NCBI RefSeq assembly: GCF_001280015.1
Contig: NZ_LGDV01000226.1
Coordinates: forward strand, 308,732-372,731
Reading direction: 5' to 3'
Source of the DNA: Streptomyces sp. MMG1121
GTDB lineage: Bacteria > Actinomycetota > Actinomycetes > Streptomycetales > Streptomycetaceae
Length of the DNA: 64,000 nucleotides
Under the pieces are notes generated by a model that was given only the letters and a program-made list of their open reading frames with translations, was not told where the DNA came from and made no database searches. The translations under genes were made by a program, and so were the position numbers. This document shows, piece after piece, positions 43,273-52,228 of this stretch (positions are counted from its first letter, which is position 1; each line of letters starts with the position of its first letter).

Positions 43273-44837
43273 CCCCGGGGGGCCGTGAGTGTGTCGTGCT
43301 GCCCCGCGGGCTGCGCGGCCGGCAGGACGCTCGCGGTCCGGGAACGGGGCTTCACGCCGCGGAGCGCGGCGCCGCCGCGCCGCGCGCGTCCGGCGTCGAC
43401 CACGGCGCCCAGCAGTCGTACGCCGGAGCAGCTGATCAGCTCGCCCATCTGTCTGAGGTCGTCCCGCCGGGTGCCACGTCCGGTGACCACCAGGACACCG
43501 CCGACGTGCTGGGTCGTCACCAGCGCGCCCGGGTACTCCAGCAGCGGCCTGCCGGCAATGACCGTGGTGGGCGAACGGGTGTCGGGCGCGTCCTGGTCCG
43601 TCTCCCGGGACACGTCGGTGTGCGGGGACCGGCCGGCTCTGCCGCCGGGGCAGAGGGCGAACCGTCCCGCCGAGCCCGCGTCGACAAGGACGCCCCCCTC
43701 GGGCAGGGAGGGCTCCGGCTCGGCGCGCTCTTCCGCCGGCACCAGCGGCAGGCGGGCCGCAAGACCGGGCGCGCCGGGGTCGGCGTCCACGAGCACGACC
43801 TCCCGTCCGCACTCCGCGAAGGCCGCAGCCAGGTTCGCGGCGACCGCCTCGGCGCCGCCGCCGGCCCGCGGCGCCACCACGAGGAGGCAGCCGGTGCCGC
43901 CCGAGAGCCCGGTGCGGACGGCCAGGGACCGATAGGCCTGGGCCCGGGCGCCGCCCGTGCCGCCGACGGCCAGCAGGGCGTCGCCTGCGCGGGGGTCGTG
44001 GGGCAGGCTGCCCAGCACGGGCGCGCCCAGGGCGGCCTGGACCTCGCGGGCCGACCGCACCCGGCTGTCGAGGGCCGAGCACAGCCAGGCCAGCAGGATG
44101 CCCAGGACGGCGCCGCCGGCCAGACCGAGGACGACCAGCGTGCCCGTCCCGGGACCTGAGGGCAGGGCGGGCGCCGCGCCCGTGCGGACGATGTCGCCAC
44201 CGCTGGTGTCACGGGAGTTGATCTCGGACACGCGCTTGCGCAGGCTGCCGATCTCGCTCTGTACGGCGGAGGCGGCCGCGCTGTTGTCCGAGTCCTTCGT
44301 CGTCTGCCGGGTCAGCGCGGTGATCTGCGTTCTCATGCCGCCGACGGCCCGGTGCACCGCCGCGGCGTTGCGGCTCCTGCGGTCGGCGAGATAGGCCTCG
44401 GCGAAGGCGTTGGCGCCGCGCGCCGCGCGCTGGGGGGTACGCGCGGTGAACGCGAAGCGGAGCACCTGGGACTTGGCCGGGTTGGTGACCCGGAGGTGGT
44501 CCTGCAGGGCGGTGGCCCGGCTGGCGGGCTGTCCCAGGGTCTGCGCCGCACGGACGGCGACGGCCGCGCTGGCGGCGATCTGCTGCTCCGTGTTCATACT
44601 GATCTGGTTGTCGACGGGCACGTTGACCGTGTCGAAGGGGTCGGCGCCGGCGCGGACCAGAACGTCACTGGTGGAGCTGTAGGTGCCGGCGCCGTACAGC
44701 GCCATGGCCAGCCCACCGAGCAGCCCCAGGGCGACCCCCAGTGCCATCGCCACCCGGTAGCGAAGGAGCAGGCGCAGTTGGTCACGGAGCTGGTCCGGTT
44801 CGCCGAAACGGTCGTCGAAGGGGACGGGACCGGTCAC
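43269..44837 (-). CDS. Wzz/BY-kinase-like polysaccharide co-polymerase with a degenerate ATP site
   Basis: 522 residues. N-terminal Wzz part: helix VAMALGVALGLLGGLAMALY at about 33-52, a long periplasmic region with coiled-coil character, and a second helix (LVVLGLAGGAVLGILLAWLC) near 245. The cytoplasmic part resembles a bacterial tyrosine kinase, but the Walker A position reads VAPRAGGGAEAVAANLA, lacking the Lys of GxGKS/T. The Walker A' stretch VVLVDADPGAP is kept, and no Tyr cluster is present at the C-terminus. It probably sets chain length without kinase activity. GTG start 44837 with AGGAGG upstream, overlapping the stop of the polymerase gene. Confidence 0.82.
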   Translation of the reverse strand: MTGPVPFDDRFGEPDQLRDQLRLLLRYRVAMALGVALGLLGGLAMALYGAGTYSSTSDVLVRAGADPFDTVNVPVDNQISMNTEQQIAASAAVAVRAAQTLGQPASRATALQDHLRVTNPAKSQVLRFAFTARTPQRAARGANAFAEAYLADRRSRNAAAVHRAVGGMRTQITALTRQTTKDSDNSAAASAVQSEIGSLRKRVSEINSRDTSGGDIVRTGAAPALPSGPGTGTLVVLGLAGGAVLGILLAWLCSALDSRVRSAREVQAALGAPVLGSLPHDPRAGDALLAVGGTGGARAQAYRSLAVRTGLSGGTGCLLVVAPRAGGGAEAVAANLAAAFAECGREVVLVDADPGAPGLAARLPLVPAEERAEPEPSLPEGGVLVDAGSAGRFALCPGGRAGRSPHTDVSRETDQDAPDTRSPTTVIAGRPLLEYPGALVTTQHVGGVLVVTGRGTRRDDLRQMGELISCSGVRLLGAVVDAGRARRGGAALRGVKPRSRTASVLPAAQPAGQHDTLTAPRG

Positions 44838-46423
44838 AGGTGGCCTCCTGGGTGAGGAAGTGAGGCGTGCGGGACGGGGGCGGACGGGGCCGCCGGTGAG
44901 GCGGGTACGGACACCTGGCGCGTCGACGTGCTGATGAGCAGCGGAACGGTCATCATCAGCAGCATCGGGCCCGTGATGCCGAGCAGGCTTCCGCGCAGGA
45001 ACATCAACTGGTAGAAGGCGAAGGCGGGGACCAGCAGAGCCGCCAGGGTGCCGCGCCGGTCCGACAGGCGTTCCCGGGCCTCGTCCATACGGCGTCCCGC
45101 CGTGCCCAGCAGGCAGAACACGAGGGCCACGGCGGCCGGGCCGGCCCACAGATAGCTCTCGATCCACAGGGGCGCCGACAGGTTGAGGAAGTCGTAACCC
45201 GCGTACCGCGCCAGCGCGATACCGGTGTCGTCGGGTTTGTCCGGCCACACCGAGCGCGGCACCATGAAGAGGAGAGGGCCGAGTGCGGACCGGGGGGAGA
45301 CCCCCTTGTCCCGCGCGTAGTCGAGGCCGGTCTGCACCTGCTGGAAGGCGTCGTAGTCGCCCTTGGCGATGAACTGCTCGGCCATCGACACGACGGCGAC
45401 CGTCTGCCGGTCGTCGTAGCGGAAGTAGTCGCTGTAGGGAAAGACGACGAGCACCGTGGCGAGAACGGCGCCGGCGAGCGCACGCGAGGCCCGGGGCCGG
45501 CACAACCGGTCCGCGTTGAACAGCAGCGTCAGCAGCACCGTGCCGGCCCAGAACCTCGGTTTGCTGATGGGGTTGTTGACGACGATGTTCACGGCGACGA
45601 GCAGGGGCAGCAGCAGCCACCGGAGGCCGCGCAGCAGGCGGTCGCCGCCCGGCAGGCGCGGGAGGCGCAGCAGGCCCAACAGGCCCCAGAAGGCGGGCAC
45701 GGACAGCGACCAGCTTCGCAGAGGCTGCAGGAAGGAGTCCGACGAATCGTTCAGGGCGCCGGTTTCGTGAACGGCCTGGCGGCTGGTGAAGTAGGCGACG
45801 ACTCCGCCTGGTTGGCCGGGAATCAGCAGCACCGCGAGCGCCAGGGCGAGTCCGCACAGCGCCAGGACGCGCCAGGGCGCGAGGCGGCGGGCGAGCAGCC
45901 GTTCCAGTGCGCCGGGCCGGGTGGCACGGGTGACCGCGCCTCGGACGGCGAGGGCCGTTCCGGCACTGTAGGCGAGCAGCCCCAGCTCGACGACCGTCAC
46001 GGCAGCGAAGGAGGTCTCCTCGCCGGCCCGATAGGGCCAGGGGTAGGTGTCCGAGGTGAGCTGCGCCAGGGGGGCCAGACCGAACCAGATGTAGGAGAAC
46101 ATCCAGAAGCCGAGAGCGACGAGCCGGACCTTGGGTGCGGTCAGCACGCGGGTGAGGGCGCCCCCGGTGTGCGCCACGACGACGCCCTGCAGCAGCAGGG
46201 CCGTCGGCACGGGCCCGTGGTGCGGCCGGAGCACCAGCACCGGCAGCATGACGATCAGCACCACGGCCCAGATGCAGACCCCGGGCACACTGCGGGCGCG
46301 AGCGTCCCGCACCGGGACGTGGGGGATTTCTGCGGTCGATGAGTGCGACGAGTGCGACGAGTGCGGCCAGTACGGCGAGTGCTTCGGCGGAAACCTCACC
46401 GGCAGATGTATAGCGGCCTCCAT
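44834..46423 (-). CDS. Wzy-like polysaccharide polymerase (O-antigen polymerase type)
   Basis: 529 residues, about eleven hydrophobic segments, with a large loop between RRLAPWRVLALCGLALALAV and KPRFWAGTVLLTLLF, and a second in the C-terminal half (FLNLSAPLWIESYLWAGPAA) as in Wzy-type polymerases. Little residue identity is expected in this family, so the call rests on topology and gene order (between Wzz and the epimerase). A 9-bp unit repeated three times (46341-46367) encodes the N-terminal HSSHSSHSS. ATG 46423 is divergent from the epimerase gene with about 95 bases between. Confidence 0.72.
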   Translation of the reverse strand: MEAAIHLPVRFPPKHSPYWPHSSHSSHSSTAEIPHVPVRDARARSVPGVCIWAVVLIVMLPVLVLRPHHGPVPTALLLQGVVVAHTGGALTRVLTAPKVRLVALGFWMFSYIWFGLAPLAQLTSDTYPWPYRAGEETSFAAVTVVELGLLAYSAGTALAVRGAVTRATRPGALERLLARRLAPWRVLALCGLALALAVLLIPGQPGGVVAYFTSRQAVHETGALNDSSDSFLQPLRSWSLSVPAFWGLLGLLRLPRLPGGDRLLRGLRWLLLPLLVAVNIVVNNPISKPRFWAGTVLLTLLFNADRLCRPRASRALAGAVLATVLVVFPYSDYFRYDDRQTVAVVSMAEQFIAKGDYDAFQQVQTGLDYARDKGVSPRSALGPLLFMVPRSVWPDKPDDTGIALARYAGYDFLNLSAPLWIESYLWAGPAAVALVFCLLGTAGRRMDEARERLSDRRGTLAALLVPAFAFYQLMFLRGSLLGITGPMLLMMTVPLLISTSTRQVSVPASPAAPSAPVPHASLPHPGGHL

Positions 46424-46518
46424 CCCCTATACGGCATCAGGCGCGCCAATACATGGCAAATCGGACAAACCTTAATACTCTGGGCGCCTCGCATTCCCCT
46501 TCACTCGAGGAGCTGTCC

Positions 46519-47499
46519 ATGAACAAGCAGGTCGACGCAGTCGTTGCCGGTGGCGGGGGATTCATCGGCGGGCACCTTGTGGGCGCCCTGCTGGCCCAGG
46601 GGTTGACGGTCCGCTCCATCGACGTCAAGCCCCGGCGCGAGTGGTACCAGGTCCACGAGGACGCCGAGAACCTGACCGCGGACCTCTCGCTCCTGGACAG
46701 CGCACGCGACGGCGTCCGGGGCGCTCGGTACGTGTACATGCTGGCCGCGGACATGGGTGGCATGGGCTTCATCGAGAACAACAAGGCCGCGTGCATGATG
46801 TCGGTGCTCACCAGCACCCACATGCTGCGGGCCGCGCGCGAGGCCGGCGTGGAGCGGTACTTCTACTCCTCCTCCGCCTGTGTCTACGCCGCCGGCAAGC
46901 AGACCGATCCGAAGGTCACCGCCCTCAAGGAGGAGGACGCCTATCCGGCGCAGCCGGAGGACGGCTACGGCTGGGAGAAGCTCTTCTCGGAGCGTATGTG
47001 CCGTCACTACGCGGAGGACTACGGGTTCACCACCCGCGTCGCCCGCTACCACAACGTCTACGGCCCGCACGGTACGTGGTCCGGCGGCCGGGAGAAGGCC
47101 CCGGCCGCGGTGTGCCGCAAGGTGGCCGAGGCCGTGCTCTCCGGTGTCCACCGGATCGAGATCTGGGGCGACGGCCGGCAGACGCGTTCCTTCATGTACA
47201 TCGACGACTGCCTCAAAGGCACGCAGATGATCACGGAGGGGGGCAGCGGCGTACCGGTCAACCTCGGCTCCTCGGAGCTCGTGACCATCAATCAGCTCGT
47301 CGACCTGGTCGAGCGGATCGCGGGCATCCGCTGCGAACGCAGCTACCGGTACGACGCTCCCCAGGGCGTACGCGGCCGCAACTCCGACAACACCCTGATC
47401 CGCGAGATCTACGGATGGGAGCCGTCGATCCCGCTGGCGGACGGCCTGGAGAAGACCTACGCCTGGGTCTACGACCAGGTGAAGCGTTCCCAGGGCTGA
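46519..47499 (+). CDS. NAD-dependent epimerase, GDP-mannose 3,5-epimerase-like
   Basis: 326 residues of the extended SDR family. Rossmann start VVAGGGGFIGGHLV. The region AADMGGMGFIENNKA is the GDP-mannose 3,5-epimerase (GME) signature, followed by YFYSSSACVYA. The catalytic YxxxK lies in GYGWEKLFSERMC. HNVYGPHGTWSGGREKAPAA again matches GME. The product would be GDP-L-galactose (or GDP-L-gulose) from GDP-mannose. ATG 46519 has GAGGAG seven bases upstream; a longer frame from 46453 is not needed. Precedes a glycosyltransferase that could use the new sugar. Confidence 0.88.
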   Translation: MNKQVDAVVAGGGGFIGGHLVGALLAQGLTVRSIDVKPRREWYQVHEDAENLTADLSLLDSARDGVRGARYVYMLAADMGGMGFIENNKAACMMSVLTSTHMLRAAREAGVERYFYSSSACVYAAGKQTDPKVTALKEEDAYPAQPEDGYGWEKLFSERMCRHYAEDYGFTTRVARYHNVYGPHGTWSGGREKAPAAVCRKVAEAVLSGVHRIEIWGDGRQTRSFMYIDDCLKGTQMITEGGSGVPVNLGSSELVTINQLVDLVERIAGIRCERSYRYDAPQGVRGRNSDNTLIREIYGWEPSIPLADGLEKTYAWVYDQVKRSQG

Positions 47500-47527
47500 G
47501 GCCCCGGTGCGAGGACACCACGAGCCG

Positions 47528-48727
47528 ATGCGGATCTTCGTTCACGACTACAGCGGTCACCCCTTCCAGGCCCAGCTCAGCCGGGAGCTGGCCCGCCGCG
47601 GTCATGCAGTGGTCCACTCGACCTGTACGGCCTACCGCAGCGGCAAGGGCGATCTCGAGTCGGACGTCCCCGGCCTGCGCTTCGTCACCATCGGGGACCG
47701 CACGGTGCTGAAGAAGCAGGCCTACGTGCGCCGGCTCTTCCAGGAGAGCCTGCTGGGCATGGAGCTCACCCAGCAGGTGCGGCGTGCGAAGCCCGACGTG
47801 GCGCTGTTGTCCAACATGCCGATTCCCACGCTCGTCGTGACCGCGGCGGTGCTGAAGCGGCTCGGCATCCCCTGGGTGCTGTGGCACCAGGACGTCACCG
47901 CCGTCGCGCTCAAGAGCTTCGCCGCAGCGGAGGTCGCCGACGCGATGGGCATCGCCGCGAAGGTCTTCGGTGCCGGCGAGAAGTGGGCGGCACGTCAGGC
48001 CTCGGCCATCGTGGTGATCGCCGACTCCTTCGTCGAGGTGCACCGGCAGTGGGGCACCGCCGGCAAGGTGACCGTCATCCCCAACTGGGCACCGCTGGAC
48101 GAGATCGTTCCCGTGGCCCGGGCCAATGCCTGGTCGGACGAGCAGAGCCTGAGCGGCGTGAAGACCCTCCTGTACGCCGGCACGCTGGGCCTGAAGCACA
48201 ATCCCGTGCTGTTGGTGCGGCTGGTGGAGCGGCTGCGGCAGCGGGGCGAGCGCGTGCGTCTCGTGGTCGTCAACGAGGGCCCGGCCGTGCCCGTCCTCGA
48301 ACGGGCCGCCGCCGTCCACGGCGTCGAGGTCACGCTGCTGCCCTTCCAGCCCTACCGGCGGCTGCCCGAGGTACTGGGCACCGGTGACGTCCTGGTCGTC
48401 CTCCTCGAAGGCGACGCCGGGATGTTCTCGGTCCCCTCGAAGACCCTGTCGTACCTGTGCGCCGGGCGCCCGGTGCTCGGCCTGATGCCTGCCGAGAACC
48501 TGGCCGCTGAGCTGCTTCACCAGGCCGGCTCGGCGGTCTTCCCGCCGGCGGAGTCGTCGCTGGAGGACGCCGCCGGCTGGGTCCAGGAGGTGCTGTCCGA
48601 CCCGGAACACGCCGCGTCGCTGGGCAAGCGGAGCCGCGTCCTGGCCGAGCGGGAGTTCGCCCTGGAGGGCTCCGCCTCCCGCTTCGAGGACATCCTCAAG
48701 ACGGTGACCGGCGCCTCGGTGCCCTGA
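47528..48727 (+). CDS. Glycosyltransferase family 4
   Basis: 399 residues, GT-B. N-terminal domain: MRIFVHDYSGHPFQAQLSRE, LLSNMPIPTLVVTAAVL, PWVLWHQDVTAVALKSF. C-terminal: VTVIPNWAPLDEIVPV, LLYAGTLGLKHNPVLLVRLV, DVLVVLLEGDAGMFSVPSKT, LSYLCAGRPVLGLM. The pattern resembles the fucosyl/galactosyl-transferase-like WbuB group. ATG 47528 used; a GTG at 47507 with GAGG upstream is possible and would add 7 residues. Lies 28 bases after the epimerase gene. Confidence 0.85.
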   Translation: MRIFVHDYSGHPFQAQLSRELARRGHAVVHSTCTAYRSGKGDLESDVPGLRFVTIGDRTVLKKQAYVRRLFQESLLGMELTQQVRRAKPDVALLSNMPIPTLVVTAAVLKRLGIPWVLWHQDVTAVALKSFAAAEVADAMGIAAKVFGAGEKWAARQASAIVVIADSFVEVHRQWGTAGKVTVIPNWAPLDEIVPVARANAWSDEQSLSGVKTLLYAGTLGLKHNPVLLVRLVERLRQRGERVRLVVVNEGPAVPVLERAAAVHGVEVTLLPFQPYRRLPEVLGTGDVLVVLLEGDAGMFSVPSKTLSYLCAGRPVLGLMPAENLAAELLHQAGSAVFPPAESSLEDAAGWVQEVLSDPEHAASLGKRSRVLAEREFALEGSASRFEDILKTVTGASVP

Positions 48728-48740
48728 GCACCCGGCTGAA

Positions 48741-48764
48741 CCCCCGCCGGGCGCCCGGCGGGGG
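48741..48764. terminator. 12-bp palindromic terminator between convergent genes
   Basis: CCCCCGCCGGGC at 48741-48752 and its exact complement at 48753-48764, between two convergent glycosyltransferase genes. Confidence 0.8.
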
Positions 48765-48771
48765 GGAACGC

Positions 48772-49899
48772 TCACATCTGTCGTGCGCGCTCTCGGTAGA
48801 GGCCCTCCAGCCGATCCACCACCGCGCGGATGGAGAAGACCTCCCTGATCGCCCGGCGCCCGGCGTCGGCCAGTCGGCGGCGCAGAGCTTCGTCGCCGAG
48901 CAGCCGGCCCACCGCCTCGGCCAGGGACTCCGGGCTGTCGTCGGTGATCAGCGCCGCCTGTCTGCTTGCCAGTTCCTCCGCGATGCCGCAGCTGTCCGTG
49001 CACACCACGGGTGTTCCTTCGGCCAGTGCTTCCAGAACCGTCATGCCGAACGGCTCGTTCACGCTGGGCAGGACGTAGACGGTGGCCTGGCGATAGGCCT
49101 CCAGCGCCGCGGAGTGTTCCAGCGCGCCGCCGTAGTGGACCACGTCGGTCAGCCCGCGGTCGGCGATGAGCTGATTCACCTGCCGCAGCGATCCCTCGTC
49201 CGTTCCGTGCAGGGTGAAGCGCGCCTCCGGGAACTCCTTGTGGACGAGGGCGGCCATCTCCACGAACGCCTCGGGCCGTTTGCGCGGGTGAAGCCGGGCG
49301 AGGAAGAGCACGTGGTGGCCGTCGCGCGGCCGCTCGTCCGGCACCTGACGGGGCGGGGGCATACCGTTGCCCAGCATCATCAGGGGCGGAGCCTTGGGGC
49401 CCAGTACCGCGGTCAGGGCCCGCCGCTCCTCCTCGGTGAGCACGAGGCAGCAGCGTGCGCGCCGGAGCAGGGGGACGTAGACGCGGTCGAAGACGCGCGC
49501 GGCGATTCCGGTACGGGGCTCCACCATGCCGTGTGTCTGGACGACGAAGTCAGTGCGCCGCATCCGGGCGACGGCGAGTGCGGCCAAGGACACGAGGTCT
49601 CTGCCCGCATGCAGGTGGACGGCGTCGGCGCGTCCCATGGCATGCCAGAGATCCCGCAGCAGCAAGGGGTGCATGAGGCCGAGATATCCCTGGCCCGGGA
49701 CGACGGTCCGCGCCGGGCGGGAGATGAACGGGATGGCGCCGATGCGTCGGGGAGCGGGCGTGCGGCCCCGCCACAACGCCACCAGCTCCACGTCGTGACC
49801 CCGTTCGGCCATCTCCTTGAGTTGGGTGACCGCCACGCTCGGCGGGCCTCCGAAGGCCGCGCCTTCGCTGACGAGCGTGACGACCTGGACCACTCTCAT
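48772..49899 (-). CDS. Glycosyltransferase family 4
   Basis: 375 residues, GT-B. N-terminal domain: VVQVVTLVSEGAAFGGPPSV (donor/acceptor loop), ADAVHLHAGRDLVSLAALAV. C-terminal domain: VLFLARLHPRKRPEAFVEMA, LHGTDEGSLRQV, and the E-x7-E motif in SVNEPFGMTVLEALAEGTPV. ATG 49899 has GAGAGGA upstream and overlaps the acyltransferase stop (ATGA). Third gene of the initiating-transferase operon on the minus strand. Confidence 0.87.
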   Translation of the reverse strand: MRVVQVVTLVSEGAAFGGPPSVAVTQLKEMAERGHDVELVALWRGRTPAPRRIGAIPFISRPARTVVPGQGYLGLMHPLLLRDLWHAMGRADAVHLHAGRDLVSLAALAVARMRRTDFVVQTHGMVEPRTGIAARVFDRVYVPLLRRARCCLVLTEEERRALTAVLGPKAPPLMMLGNGMPPPRQVPDERPRDGHHVLFLARLHPRKRPEAFVEMAALVHKEFPEARFTLHGTDEGSLRQVNQLIADRGLTDVVHYGGALEHSAALEAYRQATVYVLPSVNEPFGMTVLEALAEGTPVVCTDSCGIAEELASRQAALITDDSPESLAEAVGRLLGDEALRRRLADAGRRAIREVFSIRAVVDRLEGLYRERARQM

Positions 49900-50480
49900 G
49901 GCCTGATTCCTCTCATGGGTTCGGACGGAGACGTCCCCCTTGGAGCACCGCCGGGCGTGAGGACCAGGCCCGGGGCGAGGTCCTGGTGCGCCACGGCGCC
50001 GGCGCCCACCACGGCGCCCCGGCCGATGGTGACGCCTCGCAGCACGACCGCCCGGGCCGCGACCCAACTGCCCGGCTGCAAACGGATGGGGCCGTTGTCG
50101 AACTCGAACGTGGCGGAGTGACGCAGATGGCTGCCCGTGCACAGCAGCGCGCTCTGCGAGACGCAGCAGTCGCTGCCGATCGTGACAGGCTCGAGGTTGA
50201 GGATCCAGGCGCACTCGCCGATCCACACGTCGTCGCCGACGTCCAGCTTCCACGGCCAGTGCACCCGCACTCCGTGCCGGATCAGCACCCGCTCTCCGAT
50301 GCGGGCGCCGAAGGCGCGCAGCAGCACCGGACGCCAGCGGGCCGGGAACCACCACTTGACGAAGACGAGGTGGAGGACCGCGAACCAGGCGGCCTGGACG
50401 AGCAGGGGCCGCCCCTTGTCGTATCCGGCACCGGTGAAGCCGCGCAGCGACCACGTGGTTCGGACTGTGCGCTGTGCCAT
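49896..50480 (-). CDS. Left-handed beta-helix acyltransferase (WcaF/colanic-acid type)
   Basis: 194 residues. GFTGAGYDKGRPLLVQAAWF and FPARWRPVLLRAFGARIGE precede hexapeptide coils (IRHGVRVHWPWKLDVGDDVW, IGECAWILNLEPVTIG), ending VLRGVTIGRGAVVGAGAVA. These are the marks of O-acetyl/acyl transferases that decorate exopolysaccharide precursors, as WcaF does. ATG 50480 with GAAAGG upstream. Between the initiating transferase and the GT4 gene in one operon. Confidence 0.86.
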   Translation of the reverse strand: MAQRTVRTTWSLRGFTGAGYDKGRPLLVQAAWFAVLHLVFVKWWFPARWRPVLLRAFGARIGERVLIRHGVRVHWPWKLDVGDDVWIGECAWILNLEPVTIGSDCCVSQSALLCTGSHLRHSATFEFDNGPIRLQPGSWVAARAVVLRGVTIGRGAVVGAGAVAHQDLAPGLVLTPGGAPRGTSPSEPMRGIRP

Positions 50481-50530
50481 GACGCTGTGCCTTTCCCGCA
50501 GGGCCACGACGGCCGGAGCAAGCGGTGTGA

Positions 50531-52006
50531 TCAGTAGGCGCCCTGGCCGTTCAGTACCGCGCGCACGGTGCGGGCCATCACGGTGACGTCTCCTGCCAGG
50601 GACCAGTTGTCGATGTAGCGCAGATCGAGCGCGACCGTCTCGTTCCAGGAGAGGTTGGATCGTCCGCTCACCTGCCACAGCCCCGTCAGACCCGGTTTGA
50701 CGGTGAGCCGGCGCCGCTCCACCAGGTTGTACTTGTCGACCTCTTCGGGCAGCGGGGGCCGCGGTCCGACCAGTGACATGTGGCCGAGCAGGACGTTGAG
50801 CAGCTGGGGCAGCTCGTCGAGCGAGTAGCGGCGCAGGAAGCGTCCGACGGACGTGACCCGTGGGTCACGGCGCATCTTGAACATGTGCCCGTCGTTCTCG
50901 TTCGCCTCTTCCAGCTGGCTCTTGAGCCGGTCGGCACCCACCACCATCGTGCGGAACTTCCACATGGAGAAGTGCCTGTCGTGCTGGCCCACGCGGGTCT
51001 GCCGGTACAGGGCAGGGCCGGGTGAGCCGAGCCGCACCCACAGCCCCACGAGGAGAAGTAGGGGGGAGAGAAGGACGATCAGCAGCAGCGCACCCACACG
51101 GTCCACGACGGCCTTGAACAGCGCCGGAATGTCGTGGCGCAACGGCGGTGCGACGATGTGCAGCATCGTCAGCCCGGCGGCGGAGGTGGCCCGGAGCCGA
51201 CGTCGGGCGACGTCGACGATGCCGGGCAGCACGATGAGCGGGCAGCCTCGGTCGTGCAGCGCCCAGGACAGCCGGCGCAGTCGCTCGCCGGACATGGAAC
51301 GGCTCACGGCCACGAAGGTCACATCGGCGGCCAGTTCGTCCACGGCGCCCAGTACGGCCGGCGCGTCCGTCTCGGGTGTCCGAGGCGCTTCGCCGGCCAG
51401 CCGTACGCATACGGCGACGCCCGAGGAGACCGGGTCCTCGCCCACCGCACAGGCGCCGACGATGACGTATCCGTGGTCGGTGCGCTGGGCGAGCTGCGCG
51501 ACCACGGCGTCGACCAGAGGGCCCTCACCGACGACGAGGACGCGGCGCAGTGTACGGGCGTCCCTCCAGGCGGCCCGCAGATGACGGCGGATCACCTCCT
51601 GACAGGTCGCGGTGAGGACCAGCGCGGGCAGGAGTGCGGTGAAGGCCTCGATGGGGACGCTGTTCAGACCGCACAGCACGCGGAGCGTGGCCAGGGCACC
51701 GACCAGCACCAGCCAGTCCCTCAGGACGTCCCGCAGACCGACCCCGTCGGTCCAGACCCCGGAGGCGTAGCGCTTTCCCGCCAGTCCGATCAGCGGCCAC
51801 AACACGGCGGCGGCAGCCGCCAGGCGCAGCGGGTGCGGCTCCCGGACGTGGATGATCGCCGCCGCGACCGGCAGCGCCGCGCCGGCCAGATCCACGCAGA
51901 CGGAGAGCGGGCGGTACCAGCGAGCCCGCGTGCCCTCGCGGTGAACAGTTTTGCAGGGCGGGGAGTAGGACGCCTGCCCGGACATCGCGTTGGTGGACCG
52001 CCCCAT
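50531..52006 (-). CDS. Initiating polyprenyl-phosphate sugar-phosphate transferase (WcaJ/CpsE type)
   Basis: 491 residues. N-terminal half: four hydrophobic helices and a CoA-binding-like domain (VLVVGEGPLVDAVVAQLAQR). C-terminal catalytic domain: ALFKAVVDRVGALLLIVLLS, then YRQTRVGQHDRHFSMWKFRTM, RRYSLDELPQLLNVLLGHMS, VGPRPPLPEEV and KPGLTGLWQVSGRSN, the standard blocks of bacterial sugar transferases. It places the first sugar-1-phosphate on the lipid carrier. ATG 52006 with AAGGAG five bases upstream is preferred to an earlier in-frame start at 52042. First gene of its operon, in front of the acyltransferase and a GT4. Confidence 0.93.
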   Translation of the reverse strand: MGRSTNAMSGQASYSPPCKTVHREGTRARWYRPLSVCVDLAGAALPVAAAIIHVREPHPLRLAAAAAVLWPLIGLAGKRYASGVWTDGVGLRDVLRDWLVLVGALATLRVLCGLNSVPIEAFTALLPALVLTATCQEVIRRHLRAAWRDARTLRRVLVVGEGPLVDAVVAQLAQRTDHGYVIVGACAVGEDPVSSGVAVCVRLAGEAPRTPETDAPAVLGAVDELAADVTFVAVSRSMSGERLRRLSWALHDRGCPLIVLPGIVDVARRRLRATSAAGLTMLHIVAPPLRHDIPALFKAVVDRVGALLLIVLLSPLLLLVGLWVRLGSPGPALYRQTRVGQHDRHFSMWKFRTMVVGADRLKSQLEEANENDGHMFKMRRDPRVTSVGRFLRRYSLDELPQLLNVLLGHMSLVGPRPPLPEEVDKYNLVERRRLTVKPGLTGLWQVSGRSNLSWNETVALDLRYIDNWSLAGDVTVMARTVRAVLNGQGAY

Positions 52007-52228
52007 GGCTCTCCTTAGCAGCCTCAGTCGCTCATCGGCCACTACTTATATCAGTCAAACTTCATAAAACCATGTCTTTCCGTACGTTGATCCGCTTTGC
52101 GGTTGCCCGTGATGACACGTAACGGGCAGAGGTCGCAAAACCGGAATGAACAGATGGAATGCGTATAGTGCGGGCACGGTGGGGAACAGTGCGCAGGCGA
52201 TCGCAGCGAAACCCGCGAGGAGAGAAGG

